NCBI GenBank assembly: GCA_026710225.1
Contig: JAPORI010000197.1
Span: 1-9,025 of the forward strand
From: Betaproteobacteria bacterium
GTDB taxonomy: Bacteria > Pseudomonadota > Gammaproteobacteria > Tethybacterales > Tethybacteraceae
DNA: 9,025 nt
Reading direction: 5' to 3'
A program made the translations under genes and the position numbers. The notes under the pieces are model-generated. The model searched no databases and was not told where the DNA came from. It saw only the letters and a list, made by a program, of their open reading frames with translations. This document shows positions 6,444 through 9,025 of this stretch, piece by piece. How positions within the stretch are numbered: position 1 is the stretch's first letter; each line of letters starts with the position of its first letter.

Positions 6444-6506
6444 GATGCATCAGACCAAAGCCCAAGATGCCGGCAAGCATTTATAAAACAGCAAACATGA
6501 TGCATC
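6444..6506. repeat. Two GATGCATC palindromes in the SDR-aroC divergent region
   Basis: The 8-bp palindrome GATGCATC occurs at 6444-6451 and 6499-6506, 55 bp apart, which is close to five helical turns. AAGCAT also occurs three times nearby (6475, 6513, 6522). Both lie between the two divergent start codons, so they are candidate operator sites, but short palindromes arise easily by chance. Confidence 0.3.
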
Positions 6507-6529
6507 CAGGATAAGCATATCAAGCATGC

Positions 6530-6562
6530 GGCAGACTGCCTGAAAACAGCAAGTCATATAAT
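6530..6562 (+). promoter_or_regulatory. aroC promoter with palindrome over the -35 region
   Basis: A consensus TATAAT at 6557-6562 predicts a start near 6569, only about 8 nt before the aroC ATG at 6577. No good -35 hexamer is present at the right distance. Instead the 11-bp palindrome GGCAG-A-CTGCC (6530-6540) covers that position. The sequence TATAATCTGTG resembles TATAATCTTTG at the nfeD promoter. Confidence 0.5.
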
Positions 6563-6576
6563 CTGTGCAGTTTTTC

Positions 6577-7659
6577 ATGTCAGGCAACAGTTTCGGACGA
6601 TCCTTGGTGGTAACCACCTTTGGCGAAAGCCATGGCCCTGCGATCGGGGTTGTGGTGGACGGGTGTCCGCCGGGGCTGGAATTTGATCTTGATTTCGTTG
6701 CCAGCGAACTAGCCCGACGACGGCCAGGTTCAAGCAAGGCGGTAACCCAGCGCAAGGAAGATGACCTGCCCCAACTGCGCTCCGGGGTCTTTGAAAACAA
6801 GACTACCGGCGCGCCCATCGCCATCGAAATCGCCAACACCGATGCCCGTTCCAAAGACTACGACGCAAACAAGAACGTCTTTAGACCCGGTCATGCTGAC
6901 TATACCTACTGGCAGAAATACGGCCTGCGCGACCATCGCGGCTCCGGACGAGCTTCAGCGCGAGAAACCGCCTGCCGAGTGGCGGCGGGAGCAGTGGCCA
7001 AGATGATTCTGAAAAAACTGTGCAAAGCAGAAGTGCGCGCCTGCCTGATGCAGATGGACGACATCCGGCTGGCAATATCCGACTGGAAGCTGGTGGACTG
7101 CAACCCCTACTTTGCCGCCGATCCGGAAAGCATTGACAAGTTGGAGCAAAGAATCGAACAGTTGCGCCGCGAGCGAGATTCCTGCGGAGCCTTGGTATAC
7201 GTTGAAGCGCTAGCTGTTCCGCCTGGATTGGGTGAGCCGGTTTTCGACCGTCTTGATGCCGACTTGGCCAAGGCGCTGATGAGCATCAATGCGGCCAAAA
7301 GCGTTGAAATCGGAGCCGGTACGAAGTCAGTCACCCAACGCGGCAGCGAACATGGCGACGAAATGAAAGCGCTGGGTGAATTTTCCAGCAACAATGCTGG
7401 CGGCATCCTCGGCGGCATATCAACCGGCCAGACCATAACTGCGCAGGTTGCATTCAAGCCAACCTCAAGCATAGCCCAGCCGCGCCACAGCGTGGACACC
7501 GACGGCAAGCCGACGCAAGTGACAACCAAAGGGCGGCATGATCCCTGCGTCGGACTGCGGGCTGTGCCAGTTGTGGAATCGATGGCCGCTCTGGTGCTTG
7601 CTGACCATCTTTTGCGCCATAGAGGTCAGACTGGTCTTATTGACAAGCGGTTTTCCTGA
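6577..7659 (+). CDS. aroC: Chorismate synthase
   Basis: Chorismate synthase is the seventh and last enzyme of the shikimate pathway. It removes phosphate from 5-enolpyruvylshikimate-3-phosphate to give chorismate, using reduced FMN, in the cytoplasm as a tetramer. The 360 residues match the usual bacterial length. All three family signatures are present: GESHGPAIGVVVDGCPPG near the N-terminus (H19), HRGSGRASARETACRVAAGA in the first third, and RHDPCVGLRAVPVVESMAA near the C-terminus. RPGHADYTYWQKYGLRD and LGEPVFDRLDADLAKALMSINA are also conserved. The ATG at 6577 (MSGNSFG) matches the family start; a GTG at 6565 would add four residues. There is no Shine-Dalgarno and the predicted leader is very short. 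The gene is transcribed divergently from the SDR gene and seems monocistronic; 152 bp separate it from the next gene. Confidence 0.97.
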   Translation: MSGNSFGRSLVVTTFGESHGPAIGVVVDGCPPGLEFDLDFVASELARRRPGSSKAVTQRKEDDLPQLRSGVFENKTTGAPIAIEIANTDARSKDYDANKNVFRPGHADYTYWQKYGLRDHRGSGRASARETACRVAAGAVAKMILKKLCKAEVRACLMQMDDIRLAISDWKLVDCNPYFAADPESIDKLEQRIEQLRRERDSCGALVYVEALAVPPGLGEPVFDRLDADLAKALMSINAAKSVEIGAGTKSVTQRGSEHGDEMKALGEFSSNNAGGILGGISTGQTITAQVAFKPTSSIAQPRHSVDTDGKPTQVTTKGRHDPCVGLRAVPVVESMAALVLADHLLRHRGQTGLIDKRFS

Positions 7660-7737
7660 ACAAGGCATGTGAGGTGTGCCCCTCCGGTGAGACAGGATCG
7701 GGGAGTGGGACCATCCTCAATGAACAGGCAAGGCATG
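7657..7737. repeat. Imperfect direct repeat after aroC
   Basis: TGAACAAGGCATG (7657-7669, overlapping the aroC stop) recurs as TGAACAGGCAAGGCATG (7721-7737), with a 4-nt insertion after TGAACA. The repeats flank about 50 bp that contain the CCTCCGGTG box. The second copy ends in the extended -10 of the next gene. It may reflect a small duplication or an insertion scar. Confidence 0.45.
7674..7703 (+). promoter_or_regulatory. CCTCCGGTG box, copy 1 (upstream of the acyltransferase gene)
   Basis: This segment begins GTGTGCC, continues with CCTCCGGTG (7681-7689) and ends in ATCGG. Copy 2 at 8564-8592 shares the order GTGT-CCTCCGGTG-ATCGG with a 1-nt length difference. In this copy CCCC/GGGG and TCC/GGA can pair around the loop GGTGAGACA, a possible weak hairpin after aroC without a U-tract. 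Function is unknown. Confidence 0.45.
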
Positions 7738-7755
7738 ATAGAATATTGCTTAATT
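7736..7755 (+). promoter_or_regulatory. Extended -10 promoter of the acyltransferase gene (conserved core, copy 1)
   Basis: TGATAGAAT (7736-7744) fits the extended -10 pattern TG-n-TATAAT, which does not need a good -35 box. The predicted start is near 7752, leaving a leader of about 60 nt. The whole 20-bp segment to 7755 matches copy 2 at 8686-8705 at 17 of 20 positions. Confidence 0.55.
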
Positions 7756-7811
7756 CCTATTATTCCGATGCGTAATTTTGCGTGTCCATTCATATGAGGA
7801 TTATTAATGAC

Positions 7812-8486
7812 ATGAAACCGCAAAAAAAGAAGTTAGTGCTAGTGGGGGTTAGCGGAACTGCCAACGTAATTTTACATGATTTGCGCAACCCTGCTACTGA
7901 GGTTGCCGGCTTTGCTGTAGAACGCAAGTATTTAACCGAGCAGGAGAGGTTTGGCCTGCCTGTTGTCCCTCTTGAAGAAATCGAACAACGATTTCCTCCT
8001 GACGAGCACGAGGCTCTGGTGACGATAAGTTGCTCTCGCCTCAACCGCAATCGGGCTCGGATATTTGAGGCAATCAAGACAAAGGGCTACAAATGCGCCA
8101 ACCATGTAAGCCCGGATGCTATTCTGGGTCCTCAGGTGCAGTTGGGCGAGAATATCATCATCATGCCCGGCGCTCAGGTTCAGTATGGCTGTCAAATAGG
8201 GGACGACACTATTATATGGAGTGGCGTCACTGTCTTGCATGAAACCGTTGTCGGCTCTCATGTGGTCATCAATGCCAACACCATCATAGCCGGAGAGTGC
8301 AAAATAGGGGATTACTGCATATTCGGTGTTGGTTCCTCGGCAGTGGATGGTTTGGAAATCGGCCAAGACTGCACAGTCGGAGCAGGTTCAGTGGTTGTGA
8401 AAAATCTGGCTGCCAATACCTTTATTCGTCCACAGAAAATGTTCGTCAAGGAGGACGCTAGCCGCGAGTTCTGGGAGAACAGATAA
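7812..8486 (+). CDS. NeuD/PglD-type sugar acyltransferase (left-handed beta-helix)
   Basis: This probably transfers an acetyl or other acyl group from acyl-CoA to a sugar or nucleotide sugar for a surface glycan. The 224 residues begin with an alpha/beta domain (about 7-95, KLVLVGVSGTANVILHDL) and continue with hexapeptide-repeat turns (about 100-198: GPQVQLGENIIIMPGAQV, IGDDTIIWSGVTV, IGDYCIFGVGSSAVDG, IGQDCTVGAGSVVVKN). H143 in VLHETVVG aligns with the catalytic histidine of PglD-like enzymes. The usual GxGGH-like sugar-nucleotide loop is replaced by GVSGTA, so the substrate may be unusual. The ATG at 7812 has TGAGGA about 11 nt upstream; in-frame ATG 7794 or GTG 7782 would add 6 or 10 residues. 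GC is near 50%, below the neighbouring tkt gene. It might acetylate the 3-amino sugar made by the left-edge genes, but that is inference. Confidence 0.85.
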   Translation: MKPQKKKLVLVGVSGTANVILHDLRNPATEVAGFAVERKYLTEQERFGLPVVPLEEIEQRFPPDEHEALVTISCSRLNRNRARIFEAIKTKGYKCANHVSPDAILGPQVQLGENIIIMPGAQVQYGCQIGDDTIIWSGVTVLHETVVGSHVVINANTIIAGECKIGDYCIFGVGSSAVDGLEIGQDCTVGAGSVVVKNLAANTFIRPQKMFVKEDASREFWENR

Positions 8487-8529
8487 TTGCCGGGATCATC
8501 ACAATTGCAGGTTGCATGGACAGGAAGAT

Positions 8530-8552
8530 ATTGCCAGCATTGGCATGGCAAT
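8530..8552. repeat. Inverted repeat ATTGCCA/TGGCAAT, hairpin 1
   Basis: ATTGCCA (8530-8536) and TGGCAAT (8546-8552) form a perfect 7-bp stem with a 9-nt loop, about 45 nt after the acyltransferase stop. No U-run follows, so it is not a standard terminator. It shares its stem with the second hairpin at 8617-8630, and a further unpaired ATTGCC overlaps the stop codon at 8486-8491. Confidence 0.5.
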
Positions 8553-8563
8553 TATTGAGCCAA

Positions 8564-8592
8564 GTGTAGCCCTCCGGTGGAAACATAATCGG
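8564..8592 (+). promoter_or_regulatory. CCTCCGGTG box, copy 2 (upstream of the methyltransferase gene)
   Basis: The order GTGT, then CCTCCGGTG (8571-8579), then AAACATAATCGG repeats the arrangement at 7674-7703 with a 1-nt indel; identity is roughly three quarters over about 29 nt. The copy lies about 95 bp upstream of the conserved -10 core, against 46 bp for copy 1, so the two elements are not rigidly spaced. Function is unknown. Confidence 0.45.
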
Positions 8593-8616
8593 AAGACACA
8601 CTACACCCAAGAGGTT

Positions 8617-8630
8617 ATTGCCCTGGCAAT
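8617..8630. repeat. Inverted repeat ATTGCC-CT-GGCAAT, hairpin 2
   Basis: ATTGCC (8617-8622) and GGCAAT (8625-8630) are perfect inverted repeats around CT. The stem sequence equals that of the hairpin at 8530-8552. As DNA it could be a dimer-binding site; as RNA the loop would open to four or more bases. Confidence 0.5.
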
Positions 8631-8659
8631 GTTCTCGGATTTTCATGGTCTCGTCAGCC

Positions 8660-8675
8660 AACAGCAAATGCTGTT
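8660..8675 (+). promoter_or_regulatory. Operator-like palindrome upstream of the methyltransferase promoter
   Basis: AACAGCA-AA-TGCTGTT is a perfect 7-bp inverted repeat with a 2-nt centre. Relative to the predicted start near 8702 it covers about -42 to -27, the -35 region, so a bound dimer could repress or replace -35 contacts. The acyltransferase promoter has only the left half-motif AACAG (7723-7727) at a different distance. Confidence 0.45.
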
Positions 8676-8685
8676 TCCCAGATTT

Positions 8686-8705
8686 TGATAAAATATCGCT
8701 TAGTT
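8686..8705 (+). promoter_or_regulatory. Extended -10 promoter of the methyltransferase gene (conserved core, copy 2)
   Basis: TGATAAAAT (8686-8694) fits TG-n-TATAAT. The predicted start is near 8702, giving a leader of about 45 nt. The 20-bp core equals copy 1 at 7736-7755 except for three transitions; conservation continues past the -10 into ATAT-Y-GCTTA-R-TT. Confidence 0.6.
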
Positions 8706-8746
8706 GATCATGGGTGCAGATTTATGCGCTTTCTTTGGAGTTCAGC

Positions 8747-9025
8747 ATGTATAAGAAAAGAGATTTAGACGCTTATGCAAGAGATTACTTGCCACACAGC
8801 AAGGGCTATGATGAGTTTATGGTCAAGGCTCGTCATGAAATGTCCTTGCAGCAGATGCGCAAATACCCTCACAGCCATGTTCTGGAAGTTGGCTGTGCCC
8901 TGCATCCTATATTTTTGGAATGCGCCGATTTCAAAAGCATGACCGTGGTCGAGCCGGCAAGTATGTTCTTTGCCAATGCTCGCAAATGCTTGCGGAAAAT
9001 CCCCAAGGCACGCGCCGCCAAGATT
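8747..9025 (+). CDS. Class I SAM-dependent methyltransferase (partial, N-terminal 93 residues)
   Basis: This is the start of a gene cut by the window end. The ATG at 8747 has GGAG 6 nt upstream. After about 45 residues (MYKKRDLDAYARDYLPHSKG...) comes VLEVGCALHPIF, which fits SAM-binding motif I (hydrophobic-x-E/D-x-G-C/x-G-like), then MTVVEPASMFFANAR, where E in VVEP is the expected acidic residue at the end of strand beta-2 that contacts the SAM ribose. The third glycine of motif I is replaced by A-L-H, a common variant. Location after a sugar acyltransferase suggests glycan or sugar O-methylation, but the C-terminal substrate region is missing. GC is about 47% in the sampled part, lower than the central genes. 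Confidence 0.75.
   Translation, partial: MYKKRDLDAYARDYLPHSKGYDEFMVKARHEMSLQQMRKYPHSHVLEVGCALHPIFLECADFKSMTVVEPASMFFANARKCLRKIPKARAAKI

Noticed and set aside
6450..6854. Minus-strand frame across the aroC start
   Set aside because: Antisense to the aroC N-terminus and divergent region; no family signal.
7679..7703. Rho-independent terminator of aroC
   Set aside because: The CCCC/GGGG hairpin is bulged and not followed by a U-tract; I keep it only as part of the repeated box.
8516..8569. 17-codon frame (MDRKILPALAWQLLSQV) between the two right-hand genes
   Set aside because: It has only a weak AGG upstream, no attenuator-like codon run, and its sequence is largely dictated by the ATTGCC/TGGCAAT hairpin.

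Overview
The window looks like chromosomal DNA of a Gram-negative bacterium, most likely one of the Pseudomonadota. This rests on the style of AroC, transketolase and the NfeD/QmcA pair, and on nucleotide-sugar genes of the kind that make O-antigen or other surface glycans. I cannot fix the class or genus. GC content is about 60% or higher in the transketolase gene and falls to roughly 47-50% in the two genes at the right edge (hand count of a few lines). No rRNA, tRNA, CRISPR array, transposase or phage gene was seen.

Layout. Left edge, minus strand: an overlapping pair, a dTDP-4-keto-6-deoxyglucose 3,4-ketoisomerase (FdtA/QdtA type, 874-1290) followed by a PLP sugar aminotransferase (FdtB/QdtB type, 1-877, cut by the window). 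Together they would turn dTDP-4-keto-6-deoxyglucose into a dTDP-3-amino-3,6-dideoxyhexose. Centre, plus strand: an nfeD-qmcA operon (1480-2777) for a membrane SPFH scaffold. It converges on a minus-strand series: SDR oxidoreductase (5580-6323), transketolase (3335-5341) and a secreted YHS-domain protein (2800-3291). Divergent from the SDR gene is aroC (6577-7659, chorismate synthase). Transketolase supplies erythrose-4-phosphate, the entry substrate of the shikimate pathway that AroC completes, so the two are metabolically related although not in one operon. Right edge, plus strand: a NeuD/PglD-type left-handed beta-helix sugar acyltransferase (7812-8486) and the N-terminus of a SAM methyltransferase (8747 to the window end). 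So a housekeeping block lies between two sets of glycan-modification genes.

The gene content is recognisable; the less expected signals are in the DNA between and inside genes. The ketoisomerase gene holds a perfect 14-bp inverted repeat with an 8-nt spacer, codon-aligned. The two right-hand glycan genes share two conserved upstream elements: a CCTCCGGTG box and a 20-bp extended -10 promoter core conserved past the start site. Several promoters have palindromes over or around their -35 region, and nfeD appears to be transcribed leaderless. I see no clearly new multi-gene system; the shared promoter module and the coding inverted repeat most deserve follow-up. No gene-free stretch exceeds 300 bases: the longest are 8487-8746, 6324-6576 and 5342-5579, and their contents are listed.
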